Source: Chamaelirium japonicum
Taxonomy: Eukaryota; Streptophyta; Magnoliopsida; Liliales; Melanthiaceae
Direction of reading: 5' to 3'
NCBI GenBank assembly: GCA_947650365.1
Contig: CANTAL010000022.1
Coordinates: 401,759 to 465,758 of the forward strand
DNA: 64,000 nt
In this document: in pieces, positions 46,115 to 58,900 of the stretch
Layout: every line of letters begins with the position of its first letter
Numbering within the stretch: the stretch's first letter is position 1
The notes under the pieces: model-generated
What the model was told of the DNA's origin: nothing
Databases searched by the model: none
What the model saw: the letters and a program-made list of their open reading frames with translations, nothing else
Program-made: the position numbers and the translations under genes

Positions 46115-46928
46115 CTAGAAAGTAGCAGTCTCGAGTATGTTGATGAGGTCCAAAGCTTGCATATGCAATGGCACGATGTCTTCTTTGTTGACTTCGTATA
46201 CTCCCAAGATTTGCTGGATGACTAGTTGAGAGTCGCCGAAGATTTCAAATCCTTGAAGCTTTATGTTGTTGGTAAGTTCGAGGCCGATGATTAGAGCTTG
46301 ATATATACTCCGCTTTGTTGTTGGAGCATGGTTCTGATAGTAGGAAGGAGAAGGTGAGAATCTCATCGTTTGGAGTGCCGAAGATGGCTCCTGCTCCTGC
46401 CACATCTTGTCTTGCTGCTCATCAAAAAACATCTTCCAGGAGGGAGCGATGTCGATAGAGAATACGTCCTCGTCTAGAAGATCTTCTGACAGTTTTTATT
46501 TTTTCTACTGGGAAGGGGTATTCCACCAGGAAGTTCGTGAGAGCTTAATCTTTGACTGCCTTTAGTGGGACGAAGGTGATATCAAACTCGATGAGGAGGA
46601 ACGCTCATTTGGCCAAACGTTCAAAGAGTACTAGTCTTGACATGATGTACTTGAGAGGGCCAGCTTTCGAAATAAGCCTAATAACGTGTGCCAGCATGTA
46701 GAGCCACAGCTTTCTTATAGCGAAGATGAGTGCCAAGCACACTTTCTCGATCGAGAAATAGTTTAGCTCCGTGCCGACGAGAGTGCGACTCAAGTAGTAG
46801 CATGTCGTCTCTTTACCTAGCTCGTTGTCTTGAGCTAGGAGTGCCCCCAAGGATTGCTCATGTGCACTGATGTAGAAGATCAGTGGCTTTCTTGGGGCTG
46901 GTGCTGATAGGACTAGAGGCTTGAGCAA
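46115..46928 (-). pseudogene. RNase H domains of the Tat-lineage element
   Basis: 46928-46605 carries the RT-linked RNase H (PLIFYISAHEQSLGALLAQD, YYLSRTLVGTELNYFSIEK). 46432-46115 carries a second RNase H (KRSIYQALIIGLELTNNI, FEIFGDSQLVIQQI), the extra domain typical of Tat elements. Stops separate the two. Confidence 0.75.
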
Positions 46929-47233
46929 ATAGTCTCTGATATTTTGGAGACATCTTGACTAGCTTCATCCCACTTGAACGTCGCTCCTTTCTTCATGAGG
47001 CGACTGAAGGGACGACACTTTCCAACTAAGTTGGCAATGAACCTTCTGATATACATCATGTGTCCTTGAATACTTTTGAGATCTCATACCGTCTTCGGTA
47101 TGGGCATATTGAGGATAGCATCAATTTTGGATTGATCTATCTCAATGCATCGATGTCGTACCATGAAACCAAGGAATTTGCTTAAGGAGACTCCAAACAC
47201 ACACTTGAGTGGGTTCATACGGAGCTGGTATCT

Positions 47234-48258
47234 TCAAAGACGTTTGAAGATTTGCTCGAGATCTTGAAGATTCATTAACTTTTGCTTGGATTTTACCACG
47301 AGATCATCGATGTAATACTCCATGTTTTGATGAAGAATGTCATCGAAGATCCTTTGCATAGCGCGCTGGTAGATGCTTGTGTTTTCTTCAAACCGAAGGA
47401 CATGACCTTGTAGCAGTATATCCCCTTTGGTATGCGGAATGTCATGAGCTCCTTGTTTTTGGGCGACATCCAAATTTGGTTGTAACCTAAGGATTCGTCC
47501 ATGAAGGTTAGAGCTTCGAGGCCCGTCATCACATCCACCATCAGCTTCATGATTGGTAATGAAAAGTCATCTTTGGGGAAGGTGTTGTTTAGGTCTCTAA
47601 AGTTCACGCACACCCTGATTTGGTTGTTCTTCTTCTTGACTGGAACAATGCTGGAGATCCACATTGGATATTTAACTTCTCGGATGAAGTCGGCTTCCAT
47701 AAGGTTATTGACTTCGCCTTCGATCTGGAGCACTAACTCTGGACGATAACGTCTTTGGTCTTGCTTGATAGCACTAGTACCGTGTTTGACAGCAAGCTGG
47801 TGTACCATTATTTTAGGATTGAGGCCCGACATCTTCTTGTAGGACCATGTAAAGACGTCTATGTATTCTCGGAGTAGCTTGACATATGCAGCTTCTTCTT
47901 CAGGGGTTAGGAGTGCGCTGACAAACGTAGGCCAAGGCTCCTCCTGTATGCCCGGATTTATTTCTTTCAAGTCATCGACGATAGACTGCCCCCCTTCTTC
48001 GAGGACAGGCAGGGCGTATGACAACTCTTCATCCGAAGTAGAAGAATTACCATTTTCAGATGCCATAACAGAAATATGGTTAACGGACCCTAGGGTGCTT
48101 CCAATGAAGACTCCATTGAATGATCGTGCTGATCGGATTGACTTGGGTGGGCGGGTGGGAATCGAAACGTCACTCCCTAGCGTAGCGACCGACATTTTCA
48201 AACGATTGAACATTGGCTTTTGCTTTGCTTGCTTGATTGGCTCGAGTCTTTCGAACAC
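47234..48258 (-). pseudogene. Gypsy reverse transcriptase
   Basis: Blocks in order: EEEAAYVKLLREYIDVFTWS, FIREVKYPMWISSIVPVKK, VCVNFRDLNNTFPKDDFSLP, ALTFMDESLGYNQIWM (usually D-SSGYNQI), then a frameshift after YCYKVMSFGLKK near 47400. The second frame resumes with MQRIFDDILHQNMEYYIDDL, with the YIDD catalytic box at about 47307-47318. Confidence 0.85.
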
Positions 48259-48312
48259 TGATATAGACTTTGACTGACTTTGAGTGCTTTTCTTCTGCTT
48301 CTAGAGCATGGC

Positions 48313-48951
48313 TCACCGTAGAGCTCGACGCCATCTTCTTTTGGCAGTCTTGGTGCTTGGACAAATGACATACGTAAAGCGTGCGTCGAAGACTATTGAT
48401 TCTTCTACTGCTTCACCTACCATATTCACCTTAATGTTGTTAGAGGCGAGGGTCTTCTCAGCTGTGATCTTGACGACCACTAGAGTTTGACTGGAACCGA
48501 TGCCTCGCCAATTAGGGAGAATTTGCTCGTCGCTTTGGAAAAGATGAGTTTGAGTCTTGGTCATCCCATATGGTATCGCAGTTAGAGGAAATGTACCCAT
48601 ATACATATTGCTATCTTTGTTGTAGCCGGCTTTGAACAGTAGCTTGGCGGCGTTTTTCCCCCAACTCCATTTCGGCTTGAATTCAAGTTGACTGGAGTCA
48701 ATAGACTCAGCACGTCCGGTCGGACTCAAAGTATACATCAGACCAGATAGTGGCAATGTCATCTCTTGCAGGGTGATGACGTTGACCTCCGACAATGGCA
48801 GGACCGTCTCTTTTGCCAAAGCAAGAGGCGATTGTCCGGATTTGCGAAGCCATTGAGACATGAGGTGTAGAACCGACACTACTCGAACGAGCAACGGAGT
48901 ATGTGGTGTAGATTTTGGCTTGAAGCTAATACGTACATTACGTCTTGGCAA
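48313..48951 (-). pseudogene. Polyprotein connecting region
   Basis: An open stretch between protease and RT of the Tat-lineage element. The segment PKWSWGKNAAKLLFKAGYNK followed by MGTFPLTAIPYGMTKTQ is a recurring spacer in plant gypsy polyproteins. It has no enzyme motif of its own. Confidence 0.6.
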
Positions 48952-49209
48952 CGACGCTTCTTTGACTTCGTGTACCGCCTTGCTGGGAGATTACACCAAG
49001 TTTGTAAGTTGAGGGGTTTTGTCCCGCTTCACCGCTTTAGCTTTCTGGGCTCGATGAGCTTTGGCAGGAAGGACTTCCGCAACAAGGTCTTTGGCCTGGT
49101 AGAACTTGGCATCAGAAATGTGTGCTTTGATCTCGTTGAACGGCTTGTCATCGGCGACGATGCACTTTTTCGTGCCTTCCTCGTAGTACTTGAGGCATTG
49201 GTGTCACGT

Positions 49210-49948
49210 GGACACCACGACACCAATTTCATGTAGCCAGGGTCTTCCCAACAAAAGGCGATACGACGTCTGGCAATCGATGACGTGGAATAGGACTATC
49301 ATGTCTAGTTGGCCGATAGAGAGCTTCAGATGAATGATACTGATAGTCGATTTGTCCGCCTTGGATGACTAGCTAGCTTTGTGAGAGCTGGTCAGTGGTG
49401 ATGCCGAGCTGCCTTATTATTTGGATGGGTATGATGTTGATAGTAGAGCCACAATCCAGCAGGATTCGATTCACTAGCTTCTCTTTGATGTACCCCGAGA
49501 CATAGATGGGGCAGTTGTGCAATCGTGCATTGAGTTGTAGATCTTCATCTGAGAATATTATCGTAGCATCGTAGGAGGCGGTAGCTTTGCCTCTCTCCCC
49601 AACCTTTGACTTCTTTTTGTAGGTATCCGGGTTAGTAAGGACCGCAGCCATTGCTAAGTGAGCCTTCTTTGAGAGGTTCAATGCTTCGGCAAGCGGTAGG
49701 TGCAAGATTGTCCCGTCGTGGGAAGCAGCGCCTTTCTTATCAGAGCCATCTTCCTTGTCGTTAGAGTCCCTTTCTTCGAGGGACTCGTCTTCACCCTCCT
49801 TATGTGACATCTCATGCACTTCTGCCATGCAGCATGAGACTCCGTGGTGTCGATCGGCTTGGAGGAAGTGATCGGGAAAGAACTCCAGCAACGTTGCTGT
49901 CTCTAGACGGCTTTGTTGGAGAAGATCGTCTGGACTTGGTGGTGGCAC
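49210..49948 (-). pseudogene. Gypsy aspartic protease
   Basis: NRILLDCGSTINIIPIQIIR holds the active-site segment; the usual D-S/T-G triad reads D-C-G here. Downstream, LLGRPWLHEIGVVVST (about 49270-49215) is the conserved end of the domain. A variable acidic region (EEGxDESLEERDSNDKEDG-like) precedes it. A stop at about 49373 splits the two parts. Confidence 0.75.
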
Positions 49949-50760
49949 TTTGAACGCCTTTCTTCCTAGAGCTTTGTTTTTCTTCTTGTAGGTTCTTCAC
50001 CCAGGGAGCTTTCTTGTTACTCGATCTTACTTGCGACGGTTTGATCGTCGAGGCCATCATCTTCGAGGTATCACAGCACATGCATCCTTATCTGTAAATT
50101 CTTCGTCTCCAAGAGGAAGACTTGGAGCTGTGATCAGAGGGTCTTCTTCACCTGGAGAGGTTTGCTCTTCCGAAGGCTGCACTGGCTTATTTGAACCCTA
50201 GCCAGTTGGCTTGACCTTCTCCATTGGGATTGAGGGAGGCTGGGAGTAGAGGGCGTAGTAGTCGAACTTGCCCGAGGGCTGGCTTAGTAGACTGACTTCT
50301 AAATCTCCTTACTTGTACCTTTCTTAGAGAACACGTTGAGATGTAGCTTCGCTTAGGAGGGATGCTGCCATGAGCAATGGTTTCCCCCGGGGTGAAGGTG
50401 CTTCATTTCTGGCTAGTACCGGAGCACGTCGTCGTTGTCTCGGACCCAACTGTTTTGGTTGCAGAGCTGGCTTTGCGTTCAGCCTTTGACGGTTGATGCG
50501 CAACCTGGGTGTCCTCCGTTGCGCAGCGACAAACAATCAGGCGACGGATGGTGGCACCTAGGACGCCTCGAGCGACAAACGATAGTGGGCGGCAGACTAC
50601 CTTGGTAGTGCTAGTAACCGGCGTGGATGGCAGCTTAGGATAGTGGGCAATAGTCGCTGGCTGGTGTCGAATTGTTCTGTGGACACGCAAGTCGATCGGG
50701 AGCGATCGACACGCCTCTAGGAAGAGCCAGAGTTGATGGTCAGTTGCATGGGACCACCGA
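49949..50760 (-). pseudogene. Decayed gag-side region of the Tat-lineage element
   Basis: Short frames rich in Arg, Ser and Thr with no clear gag motif; inferred to be gag-side sequence only from position. No PBS or LTR follows at higher coordinates. Confidence 0.35.
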
Positions 50761-51578
50761 CGGAGGTGGTGGTGCCCTTTTCAATAACATATATGCGAGT
50801 TTTCGGAGTGAGTGACCCATCCGTTTTTTTTTTTAAAGTTGGGTGCCCTAGTAATTTGTTATGTACAAATAACAACACCCTAAAGTAATGACCTTTCTTG
50901 ACGTTCCCCTGGTTAATTAGAATAATTAAAAATTACCCCGTCCAGATTTAATTTTTAAGTCTTTTCACTTGTCACTGTGATGCATAATGTCCTTTGCAAT
51001 GGAAAAGTGGTTTCTATGGGTCGTAAAACTTAAAATTACAATAAATTACACTTTGATCCTTGAAGTTTATGTTCTTTACACTTTTCAGCTTGAGATTTTT
51101 AAAATTACACTTTGACCACTTTCAGACATATTTATTTGTTATAAAATTATTAAAAATATGATTTGTTTAAAGACTTAAAAAAAGATATTTCATTATTTTT
51201 TCATGTTATAATTGCAACAAGATCCTTAAGACTAAGATTTTTCAATAGAATACTAAATTTTAAGGACCATTTAACTCTGATCGCATGCAGGAAAGTATGA
51301 ACTTTTATTTACTGAATTTTTATCTTTAGACAAGTAACTATTAAAAAAAATAACAAATAAACATGACTGATGGAGTATAAAGCATGATTTTGTAAATCTT
51401 AGAGGGAAAACTTAATAAGCATAAACATCAGGAGGTGCAAAGTGAAATTTTTAGGTTTTTCCTAAAAGTTAAGCCTGGAGAGTGTTCGAACCTTTTTTTT
51501 TCACCGCATTCACCGGTTTCGCACACGCAGAGCCCGCTAACCGATTCGGCAAGCATGGTCCAGCTATTTACAATTATT
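50761..51578. other. AT-rich intergenic stretch
   Basis: AT-rich sequence with no supported gene, repeat boundary or RNA. Confidence 0.5.
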
Positions 51579-51760
51579 GAGCAATGCTATTCAGCCCGAA
51601 GGTTTTCTCGATTCCGCTCACCCCGATTGACGTGGCAGCATGCAACTGGTGGTGTAAAAGACTTGAATATCGCTAGTGGGTTTCAGCCACCAGTTGCACC
51701 CTGTCATGTCAATTGGGCCGACAAAATCGGAAAAACCTTCGGGCTGAATAGCATTTCCCC
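51579..51760. mobile_element. 182-bp palindromic MITE (copy 2)
   Basis: The ends AATGCTATTCAGCCCGAAGG and CCTTCGGGCTGAATAGCATT are perfect inverted repeats of 20 bp. The arms continue through TTTTCTCGATTCCG and GACGTGGCA.C blocks. Length and sequence match the copy at 7806-7987, but the ends are better conserved. A target duplication is not clear. Confidence 0.75.
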
Positions 51761-51850
51761 ATATTACTTGGGTGTAGCCCATCTGCCATTTTGTGCTGCA
51801 TAACTAGACCAGCACAATCTAACGAGTAATGTCCGAACCGTCCACATGTG

Positions 51851-52245
51851 GGCCAAATTTTCAGCACATCCTGCGTACGCTACAAAACTGTGGGGCCCAC
51901 TACGATTCAAGAGACATGAGATAGTAAGCCCCAACATGTGGGGATAGTGGCCCCTAGCTCTTAGAGTGTGTTGATAGGCACTGGGCAACGGTTTTAGCTT
52001 ATGCAGAATGTTTTGAAAATATTCCCCCACGTGTGCCGGCAATAATCGGCTACGAGAAGGGAAAAATTTTCAGCTCATCCTCCGTACGCTACAACCGTTG
52101 GCCAGAGCCTATCAACACACACTAGGTGTTGGGGGCCACTACCCCATGTACTTGGGCCTGCTATCCCATGTCTCTTGAATCGCAGTGGGCCTTGCAATTG
52201 TAGCGTACAGAGGATGTGCTATAATTTTTTCCAAAAAGGAAAAAA
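51851..52245. mobile_element. Foldback MITE with long arms
   Basis: The left arm (AAATTTTCAGCACATCCTGC, GTACGCTACAA, GATTCAAGAGACATGAGATAG) is complementary to the right arm (CTATCCCATGTCTCTTGAATC, TTGTAGCGTAC, AGAGGATGTGCTATAATTT). Inside, a second inverted pair (GTGTTGATAGGCACTGGGCAACGG / CCGTTGGCCAGAGCCTATCAACAC, 51967-52125) and an extra copy of TCCGTACGCTACAA (52080-52093) suggest rearrangement. Confidence 0.65.
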
Positions 52246-52259
52246 TTTAGGCATGCCAC

Positions 52260-52617
52260 CAGTGTTTTGAAAATCGGATCGGACGGTTCGACTGGTTTGG
52301 ATCAGAACATGAACAAGTTTCGGTTCGATCTTTGAATAAACCGATTTAATTGGAAAATTCTATTAAAAAATAAATTATACACTATTTTTGAAAAAAATAG
52401 GATGATTAGGTTTTGAACACATGACTTATGGTTTAAAAACCTACGTCTTTTTAATCTAGGAATCATAATTTTATTTGATGTATTTATTAAGTATATATTT
52501 TAAAATGCCTATTTCTCACGTAGCTCAAACGGTTGAACCAATGGTTTGAACCGATTTCGACCGGACCGGACCGGATACTTTTTTGGTTCGACTTTGGGTC
52601 TGGTTTTGAAAACATTG
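52260..52617. mobile_element. hAT-type MITE upstream of TOP2 (358 bp)
   Basis: The ends CAGTGTTTTGAAAATCGG and GGTTTTGAAAACATTG are inverted repeats. CATGCCAC (52252-52259) and CACGCCAC (52618-52625) match 7/8. The subterminal GGATCGGACGGTTCGA and GACCGGACCGGACCGGAT repeats fit hAT MITEs. It ends 340 bp before the TOP2 start codon. Confidence 0.8.
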
Positions 52618-52857
52618 CACGCCACACGAGAAAGACGCAAAAAAAAAAGGACACGCGGAGCGCATTCCACGCTGTTGGCTGATAGACACGCCGCATGAGA
52701 TAGGTATCGTTATGTAATTTCTTCTAAAGCTATGGCCATTTCCATAGCAAATTCAAACTAAACCCACCTTGAGCCATCGTCAGCCGTCCGATCTCCCATC
52801 GGGAACCTCCTCCACCCTCCATTCAAATCCCCTGTATTCAAATTTCGAATCACACGA

Positions 52858-52862
52858 CCGTT
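52858..52862 (-). promoter_or_regulatory. MSA-like core (AACGG) in the TOP2 promoter
   Basis: AACGG on the minus strand (CCGTT on plus), about 95 bp before the start codon. MYB3R-bound MSA elements with this core drive G2/M expression in plants, which would suit a topoisomerase II. A 5-bp match alone is weak. Confidence 0.25.
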
Positions 52863-52956
52863 GTGCAGCACCTCTCGCCTCATTTAAACCCCCCAATCCT
52901 CCCGTCCTCCTCCCCCAATCTTGACCCATTTCTCAGACACAATCTCTGTGTCCGCC

Positions 52957-55900
52957 ATGGCCGCCGACAAGAAGCTCCCCCTCCAGTCCAGCAGCGCCCA
53001 CAACGCCGCCGCCGACGGCACCGCCGCGACGGCCGCGGCCAAGAAGAAGACGATCGAGGAGACGTACCAGAAGAAGACCCAGCTGGAGCACATCCTCCTC
53101 CGCCCCGACACCTACATCGGCTCCGTCGAGAGGCACACCCAGATCCTCTGGGTCTACGAGGGCGGCGAGATGGTCCACCGCCCCGTCACCTACGTCCCGG
53201 GCCTCTACAAGATCTTCGACGAGATCCTCGTCAACGCCGCCGACAACAAGCAGCGGGATCCCTCCATGGACTCCGTCAAGGTCGACATCGACCCCGAGGC
53301 CAACTGCATCAACGTCTACAACAACGGGGATGGAGTCCCCATCGAGATCCACCAGGAGGAGGGGGTCTACGTGCCGGAGCTCATCTTCGGCCATCTCCTC
53401 ACCAGCAGTAACTACGATGACAATACCAAGAAGACGACCGGCGGGCGGAACGGGTACGGGGCCAAGCTCACCAACATCTTCTCCACCGAGTTCGTGATCC
53501 AGACAGCCGATGGCAAGAGGCAGAAGAAGTACAAGCAGGTATATTTCTTGAACCCTGTCCTCAGAATCTTGCCACCTTAGATCTTGATTTGATGCTCTTG
53601 AAATTCTTTCTTTGAGATAACTCTGGTGGATCTAATCATTATTTAGAAAAATCATTGAATAAGTTGATCTTGTTAATTTTGTTATGTAATTATTTTGATC
53701 TCTTCTCTGTTCCCAACATAAATTCAGAGTTTTGGGTTCTTCATACTGATCATTATTTAGAAAAATCACAGAAAGTTCAGAGTTTTGGGTTATGCATTTT
53801 TGAATTTTCTCAAATCTGTGGAGATTGGGTTTATGAGAATTTTTTTTTTTTTCTTCTGTAACTCTTTTGATCTCTTTTCTGTTCCCGACTATTGCTTCTG
53901 TAATTCTACATTGCTCATTAATTTTCCCCTTTCGAGTAAATTCAGAGTTTTGGGTTCTTCATTCTGATTATTTTTAGAAAAACCACTGAATACCCTGATC
54001 CTCTTTTCTAAAATTCTTTTCTATGTATTTTTGTTATGTAATTCTTCGAATCTCTTTTTTGTTCCCAACTTTTAAGGGAATTATGAGAAAGGGTTTTATA
54101 AGCATTTCTTTTGATAAAGATCACATCTACATGTAGGTTTTTACAAACAATATGGGGAAGAAGTCTGAGCCATCCATTACCAAATGCAAGGAAAGTGAGA
54201 ACTGGACTAAGGTCACGTTTAAGCCTGACTTGTCCAAGTTCAACATGACCCATCTTGAGGACGATGTCGTCGCGCTCATGAAGAAGCGAGTCATCGACCT
54301 CGCAGGAACCCTCGGAAAGACCGTCAAGGTCGAACTGAACGGACAGCGTGTGCCAGTAAAAACATTTGCCGAATACGTCAACCTCTACCTTCAAACCGCT
54401 TCCAAATCGAGGCCCGACTCCATTCCAAGGTTTGCTTGGAACTCAGCATATTCTGTGCTGACCGTTTCTAAATTTTTATTGATTTTACAGAGTTTTTCTC
54501 ATCATGGTTGATGCTAATCAGGATCGCAGAGAAAGTTAATGATCGATGGGAGGTTTGTGCGAGCCTAAGTGAAGGCCAGTTCCAGCAGGTATCTCTATTT
54601 TTTAGCAATGTTATTCACAGTTACTTTCTCGAATGTCCTGAAGAACTCGTGATCGTGTTTATTCAGGTCAGCTTTGTAAATGGGATCGCAACGATAAAGG
54701 GTGGCAGCCATGTGGAGTACGTTACGAACCAGATCACCAGCTATGTGATGAATATTGTGAACAAGAAGAACAAGAACGCCAACCTCAAGGCCCACACTGT
54801 GAGGAACCACTTGTGGATCTTTGTCAATGCCCTCATTGACAACCCTGCATTTGACTCGCAAACGAAGGAGACCTTGACTACTCGTCAGGGGAGCTTCGGA
54901 TCGAAGTGCGAGCTCTCGCAGGAGTTCCTCAAGAAAGGTTAGAAGTTGTCCTTGTTCAAATGGGTTAATTGTTTAAGAAGCTGAATTTGGGGACTCAAAG
55001 TCGATATTAATTCAAACTTTTTGTAAATTGCAGTTGCAAAATCTGGAATTGTGGAGAGTCTATTATCATGGGCAGACTTCAAGCAGAGCAAGGATTTGAA
55101 GAAAACAGATGGGACTAAGAGACAGAGGCTTACCAACATTCCAAAGCTCGAGGATGCTAACGATGCTGGCGGGAGGAATGCTGATAAGTGTACCTTGATT
55201 TTGACAGAAGGAGACTCAGCCAAGGCTCTTGCTGTGAGTATCGATATACTCTAGTCTAGAACATTTCATCGTATATACGGGATGTGGTAATATCATTCCC
55301 CCTTGTATGCTTGCTTCGCAGATGGCCGGAATCTCCGTTGTAGGACGTAACCACTATGGTGTGTTCCCACTGAGGGGTAAGCTTCTGAATGTTAGGGAAG
55401 CAAACCACAAGCAGATAATGGAGAACCTGGAAATCCAGCGCATAAAGCAAATTCTCGGTTTGCAGCACGGGAAGGAGTATGACAGTGTGAAGTCATTAAG
55501 ATATGGCCATCTCATGATAATGACAGACCAGGTTGTTTACGGATGAATACTGATAGCTTCTTTCATTCTCGATGTTTTAATAAAATTTTGGTGTTTACTT
55601 ACAAGATGTTCCTATGCCGGTGCAGGATCATGATGGCTCCCACATCAAAGGCCTACTGATCAATTTCATCCACTCATTTTGGCCTTCACTGCTTAAAATG
55701 CCCTCATTCTTGGTAGAGTTCATCACACCAATCGTGAAGGTAGGCCTTCAGTCATTTTGATGAGACATTTTGATTCTAATTGTATAGTTGGATGCCAACT
55801 GATGATAATTGTTATATAGGCAACCAACAAGAATGGGAAGGTCATGGCCTTCTACTCGATGCCCGAGTACGAAGGATGGAAGGAAAGTCTGGAAGGAAAT

Positions 55901-58900
55901 GCAAATGGCTGGACTATAAAATACTATAAGGTTTTTGTTGTTCAAAGTGAAATGAATCCCCCTGCACCTTACCTGAAGTGTTTTCTGTTCTCTTCAGTCA
56001 TTTCTAACTACTACCGGCCTCCTCGCAGGGGTTGGGTACTAGTACATCAAAAGAAGGGAAGGAGTACTTCAGTGATATTGACAAACACAAGAAAGATTTT
56101 GTGTGGGCTGATGAACAGGATGGGGATGCTATTGAGCTAGCATTCAGCAAGAAGAAGATAGAGGCTAGGAAAAATTGGCTTCGCCAATTTGAGGTAAATG
56201 ATTTGTTGTAGTATTGCATGATCGTTTTCCACAATTTCGATAACATGGCGGAATCTGTTTGAATTTTTGCAGCCTGGAACTTTTCTTGATCAAAGAGAAA
56301 AACTTATCAAATACAGTGACTTTGTCAACAAGGAGCTCATATTGTTCTCGTTGGCTGATTTGCAACGGTCGATCCCATCCATGGTTGATGGACTGAAACC
56401 TGGTCAGCGCAAGATTCTCTTCTGCTCTTTCAAGAGGAACTTTGTCAAAGAAGCTAAGGTGACGGAATAACTAATTATAAAAGATTTATTGACGTTGAGG
56501 GAAACATATATGTTTAACTCAACCTATCTGCCATTCAGGTGGCCCAATTCTCGGGTTATGTTTCCGAGCATTCAGCTTACCATCATGGTGAGCAGAGTCT
56601 GGCAAGTACCATTATTGGGATGGCTCAAGATTATGTGGGTAGCAACAACATCAACCTTTTGCAGCCGGGTGGACAATTTGGCACCAGGCACCAAGTGAGA
56701 TGCCACAACTTTTCAAGTGTTTCAGCCCTCTGCAATATTTTCATTGTAATGGTTTATTTTATGTTTATTTTGGTTCATTTCAATTCAGGGAGGCAAAGAT
56801 CATGCGAGTGCAAGGTATATCTACACTCGATTATCGCCCCTGACCAGATTCTTGTTTCCTAAAGATGATGATATTCTCCTGGACTACCTGAATGAAGATG
56901 GGCAAACTATTGAACCCACCTGGTAATATATTTTTGTAGTATCAATTCAAAGAATTTTTGCAACATATTTAAAGACAATTAATGGAATTTATAAATATTT
57001 TCTTTCAAAATTTTAGGTACATGCCCATCTTACCAACGGTTCTAGTCAATGGGAGTGAAGGGATTGGAACTGGTTGGAGCTCATATGTTCCTAACTATAA
57101 CCCGAGAGACGTAGTTGCGAATTTGAGACGATTGTTAAACGAAGAGCCAATGCAGCCCATGGATCCGTGGTACAAAGGGTTCAAGGTCTGTTACCCTTCC
57201 TCTTATGATCAGTGGAATGTTTTTTCTTTCCTCCAGTTGAAGTTTATTGAATTGCAAACTGTCACTTATGAATTCAGGGGGTAATTGAGCAAACGGGGAC
57301 AAGGGACACTGGTGTGACTTACACCATCAGTGGCATCGTAGAGGAAGTCGACAGCACGATGTTGAGAATTACGGAACTGCCGGTCCGTCGATGGACTCAG
57401 GACTACAAGGAGTTCCTGGAATCCTTGATTACAGGGACTGAGAAGATTAAGGAACCATTCATAAAGGTAACCTACAGAAGGAAAGGATATGCTTTTGATG
57501 GCTGGTCAATCATTATAACCCAACAATAATACAACTTTCTGCCCCTTATCTCTGCAGGATTTCAAAGAGCACAATGACGATGTCTCGGTGCATTTTGAGG
57601 TTTTTCTGTCCGAGGAGAATATGAACATTGCCAGGCAGGAGGGGCTGGAGAAAAAATTTAAGCTCACGACATCGATAGCAACAAGTAATATGCACTTGTT
57701 CGACCCCAAGGGTGTCATCAGGAAGTACGACACCCCAGAAGAGAGTGAGTAGATTGCTATTATTGCTTCTATTGATTCCAACCTATCTCCAACCTTCTCT
57801 TCACTTCGTTCATCTTCTTTTCAGTCCTTGAAGAGTTCTTTCATCTAAGGCTCGAATTCTATGAGAAAAGAAAGGTGTGAATGCTACCCTTTTCTTGTAC
57901 TGCAATTTCTGATGACCTTTCAAACAGCACCTTACACTTTTCTTAACACTTCTCATACAGAGGGTACTGTTGGAAAATCTTGAACTGGATCTGCTGAAGC
58001 TTGACAACAAAGTTCGATTCATCCTTGGTGTTGTCAATGGCGAGATTATAGTGAACAATCGGAAGAGAGCGGAGTTGTTCCTCGAGCTGCACCAGAAAGG
58101 GTTCACTCCATTCCCAAAGAAAGGCAAGGTCGTTGAAGTTGCCATCGCGGGAGCGACAGAAGAGGATGACAATGATGAGAGCCCAGAATTAGGGCGAGGA
58201 GGAGTGAGGGCAAGTGACTACGAGTACCTGATCTCCATGGCAATCGGAACCTTGACGTTGGAGAAGGTGCAAGAACTCTGTGCCGATAAGAACAAATTAG
58301 AACACGAGGTCAAGGAATTGAGAAGTACGACCCCAAGGTCTCTATGGCTGAAAGATCTCGATGCCTTTGAGAGTGAGCTCGATGTAAGCAAGCAATCCTG
58401 GTCTCTTTTTTTTTGGCTAAAAAAATTCATTGAGCTGTTCCTCAAGTCTTTTCTCTTGGATCAGGAACTTGAGAAGAAAGAAGCCGAGGGGAAGAAGGAG
58501 ATCAAAGTGAAGGGCAACAATGGTAAGGCAACTTCTAGGCCTGCTCTGACGAAACCAAGGAAGAACAATGTCAGTAAGGCCAGCAAGGCCACTGCTGAGT
58601 CGACTGGATCAGAGGGAACTTCAACCCATATGGGTAATTTTTGGAATTTTCCAACTATAAAGAAAGATTGTGCAGATACTTTTAACTATAACACATTCTG
58701 TCTTTGTTACAGGCGAAGAAGCTGAGGTGGTTAAACCTAAACCTAGAGCAGGCCAAAAGAAAGCTCCAGTTAAGAAGGTGAGCTGCAGCTTTGCAAACTC
58801 AAGGCATTGCATTATACGATTAATATTCATGGCAGCTTACTTGGCTTTTTTTTTTTCTAGCCTTCTATTGTTGAAAGTGATGATGAAGATGAAGACGACG

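Larger units (their letters stand above)
38186..50760 (-). mobile_element. Decayed Tat-lineage Ty3/gypsy retrotransposon with antisense ORF
   Basis: Read on the minus strand the order is gag-like region, protease, connecting region, RT, RNase H, a second RNase H, integrase, then an antisense plant-mobile-domain ORF (plus strand 41179-44460), a polypurine tract and a 3' LTR. Two RNase H domains and an antisense extra ORF are known hallmarks of the Tat lineage. The 5' LTR is not found beyond 50760, so the element is truncated. Frameshifts and stops run throughout. The same LTR family appears at 1-796. Confidence 0.8.

Noticed and set aside
44646..50690. Possible endogenous pararetrovirus
   Set aside because: Integrase, a double RNase H and LTR/PPT are present, and there is no movement-protein or coat motif, so it is a gypsy retrotransposon.
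52863..53411. Arg-rich plus-strand frame and 153-codon minus-strand frame over TOP2 exon 1
   Set aside because: Both are shadows of the GC-rich TOP2 first exon, which has clear ATPase motifs.
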